Positions 15,469 to 22,236 of a DNA stretch of 49,557 nucleotides are shown piece by piece. The position numbers and the translations under genes were made by a program. The stretch comes from Paenibacillus sp. JJ-223 (GTDB lineage: Bacteria; Bacillota; Bacilli; Paenibacillales; Paenibacillaceae), in the NCBI RefSeq assembly GCF_927798175.1, contig NZ_CAKMMP010000028.1:1-49557 (forward strand), in the 5' to 3' direction. The notes under the pieces were generated by a model. The model was not told where the DNA came from and did not search any database. It was given only the letters and a program-made list of their open reading frames with translations. Position 1 is the stretch's first letter. Each line of letters opens with the position of its first letter.

Positions 15469-16284
15469 TTAATTCTGATTCACAGACTGCGTGGCGGTGT
15501 TTCCGCTCTGGTATTTACGAATAATCGAGACCTCTACACGCCGGTTTTGGGCTCTTCCAGCCGAAGTATCGTTACTGGCAACCGGATGATATTCTCCATA
15601 CCCGCTAGGCGTGAATTTGCTGGGATCGAGAGACGCATTCAACAACAATATTTTGAGGAAATTCAGGGCACGATCCGCACTTAAGTCCCAGTTATCCTTA
15701 TATTGGCTGTTGGAAATGGGAACATTATCAGTATGACCGGATACAACCACCTCGTACTCAGGGAATTCAACCAGCATGCTGGCAATGGCTTTGGCCAATG
15801 CGCGCGATTCCGGTTTGACAGTGGCTTGTCCCGAGGCGAACAGCGCGTTGTCGCTGATCGTGATTTTGAGCTCGGATTGGTTCAGCTTGGTGTTTAACTG
15901 GTCCGAAAGACCGTTTTGTTTAATATACTGATCCAACCGTTTTTTGAGCTTCTCCAGATCTTCCTGCTCTTTCTGGGCCATCTGCGCATCGGTGATCTGA
16001 TTGGTTTTATTTTTAGTCACTTCCTGAGGTTCCTGTTTCATTTTGCCCAGATCCGTGCTGGAGTCTGTCGGGTTCATGGACGTGTGGTCCAAAACCCCTG
16101 ATCCTCCATTCAATGCGCTGCTTAGCGCACTGGCCATCTGCTCGAATTTGGCTGCATCGAGCGAGCTCATGGAGAACAGCGTAATAAACAGGGCCAGGAG
16201 CAAGGTCATCAAGTCAGAATACGGAAGCAGCCAGCTCTCGTCGATATGCTCTTCGTGCGCCTCGTGTTTCTTAGCCTTTTTCAC
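15469..16284 (-). CDS. motB: Flagellar motor stator protein MotB
   Basis: MotB anchors the stator to peptidoglycan and carries the ion-binding aspartate that drives rotation. The 271-aa product starts with a charged cytoplasmic tail, then one membrane segment with the signature LPYSDLMTLLLALFITLF in which Asp24 is the ion-binding residue. A Q/K/E-rich linker (~65-130) follows. The C-terminal OmpA-like peptidoglycan-binding domain has VVSGHTDNVPIS and ALNFLKILL...RRVEVSI. It overlaps motA by 14 bases, the usual coupled arrangement. The gene pair is transcribed on the minus strand, convergent to rluF. Confidence 0.97.
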   Translation of the reverse strand: MKKAKKHEAHEEHIDESWLLPYSDLMTLLLALFITLFSMSSLDAAKFEQMASALSSALNGGSGVLDHTSMNPTDSSTDLGKMKQEPQEVTKNKTNQITDAQMAQKEQEDLEKLKKRLDQYIKQNGLSDQLNTKLNQSELKITISDNALFASGQATVKPESRALAKAIASMLVEFPEYEVVVSGHTDNVPISNSQYKDNWDLSADRALNFLKILLLNASLDPSKFTPSGYGEYHPVASNDTSAGRAQNRRVEVSIIRKYQSGNTATQSVNQN

Positions 16285-17071
16285 CTGAAGCTCCCTCCTT
16301 CTCCTCCAGCTGTTTACGTTCGGAAGGCGTCAGGAATACAGACAATTTTTGATTAATGGCGATGGTGGACACACCGGATTGAATGGATAACAATCCTTCA
16401 ACCATCATAAGCTTGATTTCGATCTCCTGCTTGGATAACCGCTTCAGCTTATTGGACATCGGGTGCCATAACACGTAACCGGTAAAAATACCGAGCAATG
16501 TGGCAATAAATGCAGCCGCGATCGCATGGGACAATTTTTCCATGTCACTGAGATCGGCAAGCGCCGCGATCAAACCGACGACCGCCCCGAGTACCCCGAG
16601 CGTAGGAGCGTACATACCCGCCTGGGAGAAAATCAATGCACCGGCGCGGTGACGCTCTTCCGTTGCGTGAATATCCTCCATCAGGACATCGCTGACGAAT
16701 TCCTGATCGTTGCCGTCAATAATCATGCGCATGCCGCCGCGCAGAAACTGGTCGTCGATCTCTTCGACTTTCGATTCAAGCGCCAGCAGACCTTCCCGAC
16801 GGGTGGTGGAAGCCCAGTCCATAAACGTGCCAATCAGGGAAACGCGGTCGATCAGCTGTTGCTTTTTGAACAAAATTCCGAATAACTTGGGAATCTTTTT
16901 GACATCCGACATGGGAAATGCCATAAAAATACTTGCTGCCGTACCTACAAAAATGATCATGTAAGCTGCCGGGTTGTTTACCAGGTTGATGATGGGAGCA
17001 CCCTTTAGTATCATGCCGACTACAAGGGAAACAAGTCCCAAAACGAGTCCGATAATCGTTGAAATTTCCAT
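16271..17071 (-). CDS. motA: Flagellar motor stator protein MotA
   Basis: MotA is the four-helix membrane component that couples ion flow to torque on FliG. The 266-aa product has membrane segments at ~4-24, ~33-52, ~150-172 and ~180-202. The cytoplasmic loop between helices 2 and 3 carries charged residues, with RREGLLALE in the usual place of the torque-transmitting segment. Conserved prolines are in MYAPTLGVLGAVVGL. The start is taken at the ATG giving MEISTIIG; an in-frame ATG four codons upstream lies within the ribosome binding site GATGAGGTG. It is upstream of motB and overlaps it. No flagellar or chemotaxis genes are nearby. Confidence 0.97.
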   Translation of the reverse strand: MEISTIIGLVLGLVSLVVGMILKGAPIINLVNNPAAYMIIFVGTAASIFMAFPMSDVKKIPKLFGILFKKQQLIDRVSLIGTFMDWASTTRREGLLALESKVEEIDDQFLRGGMRMIIDGNDQEFVSDVLMEDIHATEERHRAGALIFSQAGMYAPTLGVLGAVVGLIAALADLSDMEKLSHAIAAAFIATLLGIFTGYVLWHPMSNKLKRLSKQEIEIKLMMVEGLLSIQSGVSTIAINQKLSVFLTPSERKQLEEKEGASGEKG

Positions 17072-17302
17072 TATACACCTCATCCATGAGATAAAATTGA
17101 ATCCTTTCGAGCGGCTTCATTCGGGCTTCCGGACGAACGTAACGCCGCATTCCGCCTAACCGGGAGGTCTCGGGAACTACCCAATAGTTAAAACGGTCAT
17201 GTATAGTATTTATCGACCAAGGGGCCTTTTTTTTTAAGGTTTATTTTCAGGTATAATAGGATTAAATCCGCTCCGCAGGGGCCGAACAGGAGTGAAAAGC
17301 CA

Positions 17303-17596
17303 ATGGGCGTAAAGCATGGACGGGATTATGAAGGAATATTGACAGATTTGACAGGGGCGATCGGCCGGATACCGGACCGGTATGTTTTCTTCGAAATGGA
17401 CGAAGAGGACTGGACCCGTTTGGATGCTCCAGAGCAACTGGAGGTCGATGAAGCTTTGGCGGAGGATCTGTTCTATGCGCTCGGCACACAGCCCGTCATA
17501 CCGGTGGGGAGCGGCGTCGTCATGCACGACAAGGACCTGCACCGGATTAACGTGTTGATCGGAGAAGAGGAACTGACCTTTGTTCCGTTGATCTGA
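17303..17596 (+). CDS. Uncharacterised acidic protein (97 aa)
   Basis: I do not recognise a family. The protein is acidic, with no signal peptide or membrane segment. It contains the stretch IPDRYVFFEMDEEDW, a helical EALAEDLFYALG and a C-terminal pair of strands (HRINVLIGEEELTFVPLI). Start ATG 17303 has CAGGAGTG about ten bases upstream. A TATAAT at 17252-17257 offers a -10 element, with only a T-run for a -35. It stands alone, divergent from motAB and ahead of the pterin dehydratase gene, which has its own promoter. Confidence 0.7.
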   Translation: MGVKHGRDYEGILTDLTGAIGRIPDRYVFFEMDEEDWTRLDAPEQLEVDEALAEDLFYALGTQPVIPVGSGVVMHDKDLHRINVLIGEEELTFVPLI

Positions 17597-17682
17597 CCAT
17601 GGGATATTTATCTTTGTTGTGGTGAACACAAAAGGTGATGCTTTCAAATCCGAGCCGGCATCGCTGCGAAACCGCGTCCTGG

Positions 17683-17711
17683 TTGGATTAAAGGCTTCGC
17701 CGTGGTAAGAT
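17683..17711 (+). promoter_or_regulatory. Promoter of the pterin dehydratase gene
   Basis: TTGGAT (17683-17688), 17-base spacer, TAAGAT (17706-17711), ~75 bases before the start codon. Confidence 0.55.
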
Positions 17712-17785
17712 AATAGTCATGGAAATGCGAGCGGGAGTACGGAAGGATGCCTATAATTTCCGTCCAAAGGGGAGGAAGATGACAC

Positions 17786-18082
17786 ATGGTTTTTTCGCAA
17801 GAGGAGATCGAAGCGTATTTGGAAAGGCTGGAAGGCTGGGAGCTGGAAGAGGGACGCTGGATTGTACGCAAGTTCGTTTTTTCCAGTTACATGAAGGGGA
17901 TTGCGTTTGTGGATGAAGTAGCCGCGATCTCGGAGGCGTTCAATCACCATCCTTTCATTACGATCGACTATACGACCGTGACACTGCGATTGACGTCATG
18001 GGACGAAGGCGGCATTACTTCGGTCGATATCAAGGAAGCGGAACAGTATAATGAAGCTTTCGAGAAAATGAGCTCGGAATAA
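17786..18082 (+). CDS. phhB: 4a-hydroxytetrahydrobiopterin dehydratase (pterin carbinolamine dehydratase)
   Basis: The enzyme dehydrates 4a-hydroxytetrahydropterin so the cofactor can be recycled; in bacteria without aromatic hydroxylases it is also linked to pterin cofactor metabolism. The 98-aa product is the normal size. It matches the family signature in order: His54-His55-Pro56, Tyr62, then Trp72 after nine residues, then Asp81. The N-terminal LEGWELEEGRWIVRKFVF is also typical. GGAGG lies about 11 bases before ATG 17786. A phenylalanine hydroxylase gene is not in the window. The ribokinase gene follows 29 bases downstream and may be cotranscribed. Confidence 0.92.
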   Translation: MVFSQEEIEAYLERLEGWELEEGRWIVRKFVFSSYMKGIAFVDEVAAISEAFNHHPFITIDYTTVTLRLTSWDEGGITSVDIKEAEQYNEAFEKMSSE

Positions 18083-18111
18083 CTGAAACGGTTATTGCAT
18101 AACGGCTGGAA

Positions 18112-19107
18112 ATGAGTGAAGCATACATGTCAGAACAGAATCAGATGAGGCCTCTTATTGCTGTCGTGGGCAGCTTGAACATGGATCTGGTCGTGAAATC
18201 GGATATCATTCCGGAAGAAGGCGAGACCGTGACCGGAGAGGAGCTCCATTACCTGGCCGGGGGCAAAGGAGCGAACCAGGCTGTGGCAGCCGCGCGTCTT
18301 GGCGCCGAGACAACGATCATCGGCGCCATCGGCGACGACAGTTTCGGCCAGAGATTGATGGACAGCTTGACCGAAAGCGGGGTAGACGTTGCTCAGGTAC
18401 GCGTACTGGATGAAATCGGGACCGGTACAGCCTCGATCTGGCTGTCAGGTGGAGATAACCGAATTATCGTCGTTCCTGGGGCGAACGGGAGCGTTGTGCC
18501 GGAAATGATGGATGAGGCTGATGCGGCAAAAAGCCTGAAGGAAGCGGCGGCCGTGCTGCTTCAGCTGGAGATTCCGCTGCCTGCGGTGACCCGCGCGGCG
18601 CAGCTCGCGGCCGAAGGCAGCGCTCTGGTGGTGCTTAACCCGGCTCCCGCAGTGCCGGGTCTGCCTGAGGAGCTCCTGCGGTGCGTCGACGTGATTACGC
18701 CGAACCGCAGCGAGCTCGCCGTGCTTACCGGCCGGGACCACCTCCGGCCGGAAGACGTCGATGCGGCGGTCGCAGAGCTCGCCGCATCCCTCGGGGCCGC
18801 CGTCGTCACGACGCTCGGCCCCGAGGGGGCTGCCTACGCGGCTGCGCCAGGCGGCCGCGTACAGGCAGGGCAAGCCGGCGCATGCCGTGCGCCCGGCTAT
18901 GCCGTGAGCGCCGTCGACACGACCGGCGCCGGCGATTGCTTCAACGGCGCGCTGGCGGTAGCCCTGGCGCGCGGCGAAACGCTGGACGCGGCCGTAGGCT
19001 TCGCCATGGGCGCGGCAGCGTTGTCGGTGACCAAGCTCGGCGCCCAGTCCGGGATGCCGACGGCACGCGAGGTAGAGGCATTCCTCGCGGAGCGAGCGTC
19101 CAAATAG
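18112..19107 (+). CDS. rbsK: Ribokinase
   Basis: Ribokinase phosphorylates D-ribose to ribose 5-phosphate. The 331-aa product has PfkB-family signature 1 (GGKGANQAVAAARLG, ~51-65) and signature 2 (DTTGAGDCFNGALAVALA), with the catalytic Asp in TTGAGDCF; the N-terminal VVGSLNMDLV strand fits RbsK. Start: ATG 18112 or ATG 18127 (five codons later); neither has a strong ribosome binding site. No other rbs genes are near. By eye, the second half (~18560-19107) is much richer in G and C, with near-exclusive G/C third positions, than the first half and the neighbours. That suggests mosaic origin or recombination within the gene. Confidence 0.94.
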   Translation: MSEAYMSEQNQMRPLIAVVGSLNMDLVVKSDIIPEEGETVTGEELHYLAGGKGANQAVAAARLGAETTIIGAIGDDSFGQRLMDSLTESGVDVAQVRVLDEIGTGTASIWLSGGDNRIIVVPGANGSVVPEMMDEADAAKSLKEAAAVLLQLEIPLPAVTRAAQLAAEGSALVVLNPAPAVPGLPEELLRCVDVITPNRSELAVLTGRDHLRPEDVDAAVAELAASLGAAVVTTLGPEGAAYAAAPGGRVQAGQAGACRAPGYAVSAVDTTGAGDCFNGALAVALARGETLDAAVGFAMGAAALSVTKLGAQSGMPTAREVEAFLAERASK

Positions 19108-19162
19108 CCTTCTACAAGGCTTGGCGCTGCAGCAGCCGTGCTGCCTATGTTTTGCAATGGAA

Positions 19163-19202
19163 AAAGGCTCACGATCCTTCAATAGAGGGCCGTGAGCCTT
19201 TC
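19163..19202. terminator. Bidirectional terminator between rbsK and the cytochrome gene
   Basis: AAAGGCTCACG...CGTGAGCCTTT exact 11-bp stem; five A's on the left give a T-run on the minus strand. Confidence 0.8.
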
Positions 19203-19239
19203 TGCATGTGCACCCCGTGCGAAGGGCCATGCTTGCGTA

Positions 19240-19596
19240 TTATTTCTTCTCCGACAACCACATCGCAATGTTGGCGATTTCCTCTTCTTTCAGCTTGCCT
19301 TTGAAGGAAGGCATGCCGCCTTTGCCCTTGAGAATGACGGAGTAGATTTTGTCCACGTCGTCCTGGCTTCCGATCTTTTGCAGATTGGGGCCAACGGCGC
19401 CTTGAAGCTGATCTCCGTGACAGGAGATACAGTTGGCTTTGACGGTCGCCTCCGCTTGGGCAGCGTCCATCGTGACTTCCGGCATGGTGGGTTTGGCCTC
19501 CTCAGCCACCTCCTCTTTCCCTGGAAGCGTAAACATTAACACGATTGCCAACGCGCATGCTGCAAAAAATATTCCGCTCATGATCCATTTGTGCAT
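19240..19596 (-). CDS. cccA: Membrane-anchored c-type cytochrome (c550-like)
   Basis: The 118-aa product has one N-terminal membrane segment (~4-24), a Glu/Pro-rich linker and a small class-I cytochrome c domain on the outer face. Haem attachment is C56-I-S-C59-H60, and the distal ligand is probably Met95 in KGGMPSF. Order and motifs (KANCISCHG, GPNLQKIG, IANIAMWLSEKK) closely follow B. subtilis cytochrome c550 (CccA), which carries electrons from the bc complex to cytochrome c oxidase. CccB (c551) is instead a lipoprotein, and no lipobox is present here. A GGAGG-containing purine tract precedes the ATG. The gene is monocistronic on the minus strand. Confidence 0.9.
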   Translation of the reverse strand: MHKWIMSGIFFAACALAIVLMFTLPGKEEVAEEAKPTMPEVTMDAAQAEATVKANCISCHGDQLQGAVGPNLQKIGSQDDVDKIYSVILKGKGGMPSFKGKLKEEEIANIAMWLSEKK

Positions 19597-19787
19597 CCCT
19601 TAAGTCCCCCTCCAGAATGAAAGATCATCTTACTCCAACTGTCCATCTCATTATACCGGAACCGGGTGGGACAGCATAGCATTTTGTGGAAATTATCATA
19701 ACCAATTACACCTTTGCAGGATTTGCGATGCTGGTTCACATATCATTCAATTCAACCGACTAATAGAGAGGCGGCCGTCCGGTAGAA

Positions 19788-20276
19788 TTAAAAGCCTTCA
19801 TAAACCATGCAGTGAAAAAGCTTCATTCCTTCCGGCGTCATTCGTTCATAGGTGTCGTGAATCGCAAATCCTGCCCTTTGATACACCCGAATGGCCCGAT
19901 GATTCCAGGTCAGCACCTCCAGATCGATTTCATTTTCAGGATTGCGGCGCCGGGCCTCCTGGACGATGGCTGCCACGAACTCCATGCCCTGGCCCTGTCC
20001 GCAGCGCTCCGGCCTCATCCCGAGACCAATGCGCGTTACGCCTTCCAGCGGAAAGTATTGCGCGAATCCCGCTAATTCGCCATGCTCCGTGAGGACGGCG
20101 ACATATTGTTCTCGTCTTAGCCGATCATCCCCAAATTCGATCTCAAGCGCCTTCATCTGTTCCCAAGGAAGGAACCCATAGATGTTGTACGGGGGATCAT
20201 ATGCCCAACTGCAGATCTGTTCGCCGTGTTCTTCCTGCATCGGAATAACGTTGAATGTGGTTGAACCTTCGTACAC
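19788..20276 (-). CDS. GNAT-family N-acetyltransferase
   Basis: The product is ~162 aa. The acetyl-CoA-binding region is RIGLGMRPERCGQGQGMEFV, with the Q-x-x-G-x-G/A-type loop in RCGQGQG. The family tail DLEVLTWNHRAIRVYQRAGF follows. The substrate is unknown; the closest general type is the RimI/YjaB-like small acetyltransferases. I start at the GTG at 20276, because AAAGGAGG lies seven bases upstream. An adjacent GTG is only four bases from that site, and a further in-frame ATG upstream gives an N-terminus unlike the family. It is flanked by its own upstream region and a bidirectional terminator on the other side. Confidence 0.85.
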   Translation of the reverse strand: MYEGSTTFNVIPMQEEHGEQICSWAYDPPYNIYGFLPWEQMKALEIEFGDDRLRREQYVAVLTEHGELAGFAQYFPLEGVTRIGLGMRPERCGQGQGMEFVAAIVQEARRRNPENEIDLEVLTWNHRAIRVYQRAGFAIHDTYERMTPEGMKLFHCMVYEGF

Positions 20277-20431
20277 CACCGTGCCTCCTTTCCTGATGCG
20301 AAACAGGACAAGCTTTGAAAAAAGTGAAACAAAAGTCCTGTCTATTCCGTTATATATATTCATAATACGCCATTCGCCGTTTATATTATAACAGGATGGG
20401 TAAAATCATCATAAGGGCACGGACGCATGCA

Positions 20432-20479
20432 AAAAAACCGCTGGGATCATTCCTGCGGAGAATGATGCCAACGGTTTTT
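20432..20479. terminator. Terminator downstream of the NlpC/P60 gene
   Basis: AAAACCG...CGGTTTT outer stem and GGGATCATTC/GAATGATGCC inner stem, with A- and T-runs on the two sides. It ends the minus-strand NlpC/P60 transcript; the acetyltransferase gene is read away from it. Confidence 0.85.
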
Positions 20480-20519
20480 GTTCAAGCTTCGTTACAGTAT
20501 GACGTTGCCTAGCTTGTCC

Positions 20520-20990
20520 TTAGTCGAGTGCAAGCGTCTCATATGCGTCCGTGCTCATAATGCGTTTGGCGCCGATATAACGGTCAGCCCAATAGTTTTC
20601 GCTCAGGGAACTGATAGTTACACCTTTTGATGAAGAAGAATGTGCGAATTTGCCTTCGCCGACAAAGATGCCGACGTGGGAAACGCCTTTACCTGTCGTG
20701 TTAAAGAATACCAGATCGCCTGGTCTCATTTCCATGCGGGATACCGAATCGCCCATTTCGTATTGAGCGCTTGATTGACGTGCCAAATCAATGCCCAGCT
20801 TGTCGAATACATAACGCGTGAATCCTGAGCAATCGAAACCGCTAAGGGTTGTTCCACCGCTTTTATATGTAGTTCCCATTGCCGAATCAATGACTTCATC
20901 CATTTTAGAATCTGCGAATGCGCTTCCTGCCCCAAGCGATAGTGCGAATGTTAGGCTGAGTACAGCTGCGGTGATTTTCTTCTTAAACAA
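20520..20990 (-). CDS. Secreted NlpC/P60 peptidoglycan hydrolase
   Basis: The 156-aa product has a Sec signal peptide (MFKKKITAAVLSLTFALSL, probable cleavage after AFA at ~26) and then only an NlpC/P60 cysteine peptidase domain. Cys54 in GFDCSGFTRYVF, His105 in SHVGIFVG and His117 in KFAHSSSSKGV make the catalytic triad. Such enzymes cleave the D-Glu to meso-diaminopimelate bond of peptidoglycan stems. It lacks any SH3, LysM or S-layer domain, so binding to the wall is by the catalytic domain alone. The start is TTG 20990, with GAAGGGG nine to ten bases upstream. A c-di-AMP riboswitch precedes it on the same strand. Confidence 0.95.
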   Translation of the reverse strand: MFKKKITAAVLSLTFALSLGAGSAFADSKMDEVIDSAMGTTYKSGGTTLSGFDCSGFTRYVFDKLGIDLARQSSAQYEMGDSVSRMEMRPGDLVFFNTTGKGVSHVGIFVGEGKFAHSSSSKGVTISSLSENYWADRYIGAKRIMSTDAYETLALD

Positions 20991-21004
20991 AAGATTTTTC
21001 CCCT

Positions 21005-21140
21005 TCCAACGCCTGCGAGGTTAGCTTAAGGATTCGGTTGAAGGTCCCCTATGATCCCTCTGTAGCAAGATCAATTCACCCATAACTGGTTCCCCCGCTT
21101 CCCAGGTGCCAGGAATTTGGCTTATCATGATGTGCACCTG
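21005..21140 (-). ncRNA. c-di-AMP riboswitch (ydaO/yuaA type)
   Basis: On the minus strand the leader reads, in order, GCCAAATTCCTGG, GCGGGGGAACC, ATGGGTGAAT, AGAGGGA, AACCGAATCC and then AGCTAACCTCGCAGGCG. These correspond to the conserved ydaO blocks, including the GGGTGAAT element and the ACCGAATCC-(N)-AGCTAACCTCG 3' block known from B. subtilis ydaO. It lies just before the ribosome binding site of the NlpC/P60 gene, the commonest target of this riboswitch. In the known class, c-di-AMP binding turns expression off. A promoter upstream (minus strand TTGTAA, 16 bases, TATTGA, near 21145-21172) fits. Confidence 0.9.
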
Positions 21141-21270
21141 TGAAATCAATATGACAATTTTAAGTAGTTACAATTATGAAGTTAAAGATTACAAAGTTGT
21201 TACTAAAAGATCACTGGGAATATTGTAACAGAGGTGTACCTGTTTGGCAACGTTTAACAGCAAATTTAGC

Positions 21271-21310
21271 AAAAAAATCCCCGACCTTAGACGGGGAAAG
21301 GTCGGGGATT
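21271..21310 (-). terminator. Terminator of the membrane-protein operon (minus strand)
   Basis: AATCCCCGACCTT/AAGGTCGGGGATT exact stem; on the minus strand it is followed by T7. It ends the transcript of the M1-peptidase and membrane-protein genes. The remaining bases to 21383 show nothing else. Confidence 0.92.
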
Positions 21311-21383
21311 GCTGATTTTAAAGCGTTTTTATAAATAAAAGTTAACATGGAGATGGTAACAAATTTGCTCGCCAACCCCTGAC

Positions 21384-22235
21384 TTAATGTTTGGCGAGCT
21401 TGGATTGCCAAAGGCGAAAATGAGCGCATATTTTCCACAGGCTGAGGATGCAGCGTGCAAGCGGATAGGTTTGCTGCAGGATCAGTCCGGCAAGACCGGT
21501 CAACCACCAGGAGAACGAGGTGAATGCGCCGAAGAGGAGCAGGTGGAAAACACCGAGAATAAGGGCAATGCCCGTCACGGTCATAATGCTCCGGAGCGCG
21601 ATCCACAGCGCGTGGAACGCGCTTTTTATCGGTTCATGGCTTTCTGGAGCCGAGACCCCGAACTGCATGTACAACAAGGCATGATGCACGATCCAGCCAT
21701 AGACGATCCAGCCGGCGATATAAGGAATCCCGGGCATCAGCAGGGCGAGTGAATGGAACCCGTCCATCAGAATGGCATACAGCTTTGGCAGAAGCCAGTA
21801 GCCGGGCAACAAGATGAGCAAGGTCCGGACCGTTTGCAGGAGCAGGATCGGCTTCCAAAGCTGGCGAATGCCTTTCACAAACGGGATACGTTCATCCGTT
21901 TGCTCGAAATGCTGCAGCGAGTACATCAGGCCGGCATGGATCAGGGGGCTGATTAGCATCCGCAAGAGCAGCATGGCCCCCAGAATCCAAAGGTATCGAT
22001 GTACTTCCGGATGGGCAGACAGGCTGAGCTGGCTTTCCATTTTGAACAATAATGTGCTGAGTTCGCCCGCTTCAGGCTCAGGATAGCGCCGCAGGAGCGG
22101 CACGACTGCCGACTGTACCATCCGGAACAGGAAGTAACCCCAGACCAATTGATACAAGAATAAAAGCGCGGCAATGAACATGTGCTGGCGGACGAGAAAC
22201 CAGCCTTCGCGTATTTTAGCTTTCACTGTTTCCAC
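21384..22235 (-). CDS. Polytopic membrane protein, unknown function (283 aa)
   Basis: About six hydrophobic segments are visible, near residues 18-40, 81-107, 128-155, 162-190 and a long one at 216-252 that may be two. The loops are short and contain Arg/Lys on the presumed inner side; an extracytoplasmic loop rich in Glu and Ser (~50-75) follows the first segment. I recognise no family. It begins one base after the stop codon of the M1-type peptidase gene, so the two are cotranscribed and perhaps translationally coupled. It starts at GTG 22235 or a second GTG three codons later, which is better placed after GAGGTGG. Confidence 0.8.
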   Translation of the reverse strand: METVKAKIREGWFLVRQHMFIAALLFLYQLVWGYFLFRMVQSAVVPLLRRYPEPEAGELSTLLFKMESQLSLSAHPEVHRYLWILGAMLLLRMLISPLIHAGLMYSLQHFEQTDERIPFVKGIRQLWKPILLLQTVRTLLILLPGYWLLPKLYAILMDGFHSLALLMPGIPYIAGWIVYGWIVHHALLYMQFGVSAPESHEPIKSAFHALWIALRSIMTVTGIALILGVFHLLLFGAFTSFSWWLTGLAGLILQQTYPLARCILSLWKICAHFRLWQSKLAKH

Positions 22236-22236
22236 C

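Noticed and set aside
18445..19304. Long frames on both strands across ribokinase
   Set aside because: They result from the high GC of the ribokinase 3' half; the ribokinase motifs are on the plus strand in the frame given.
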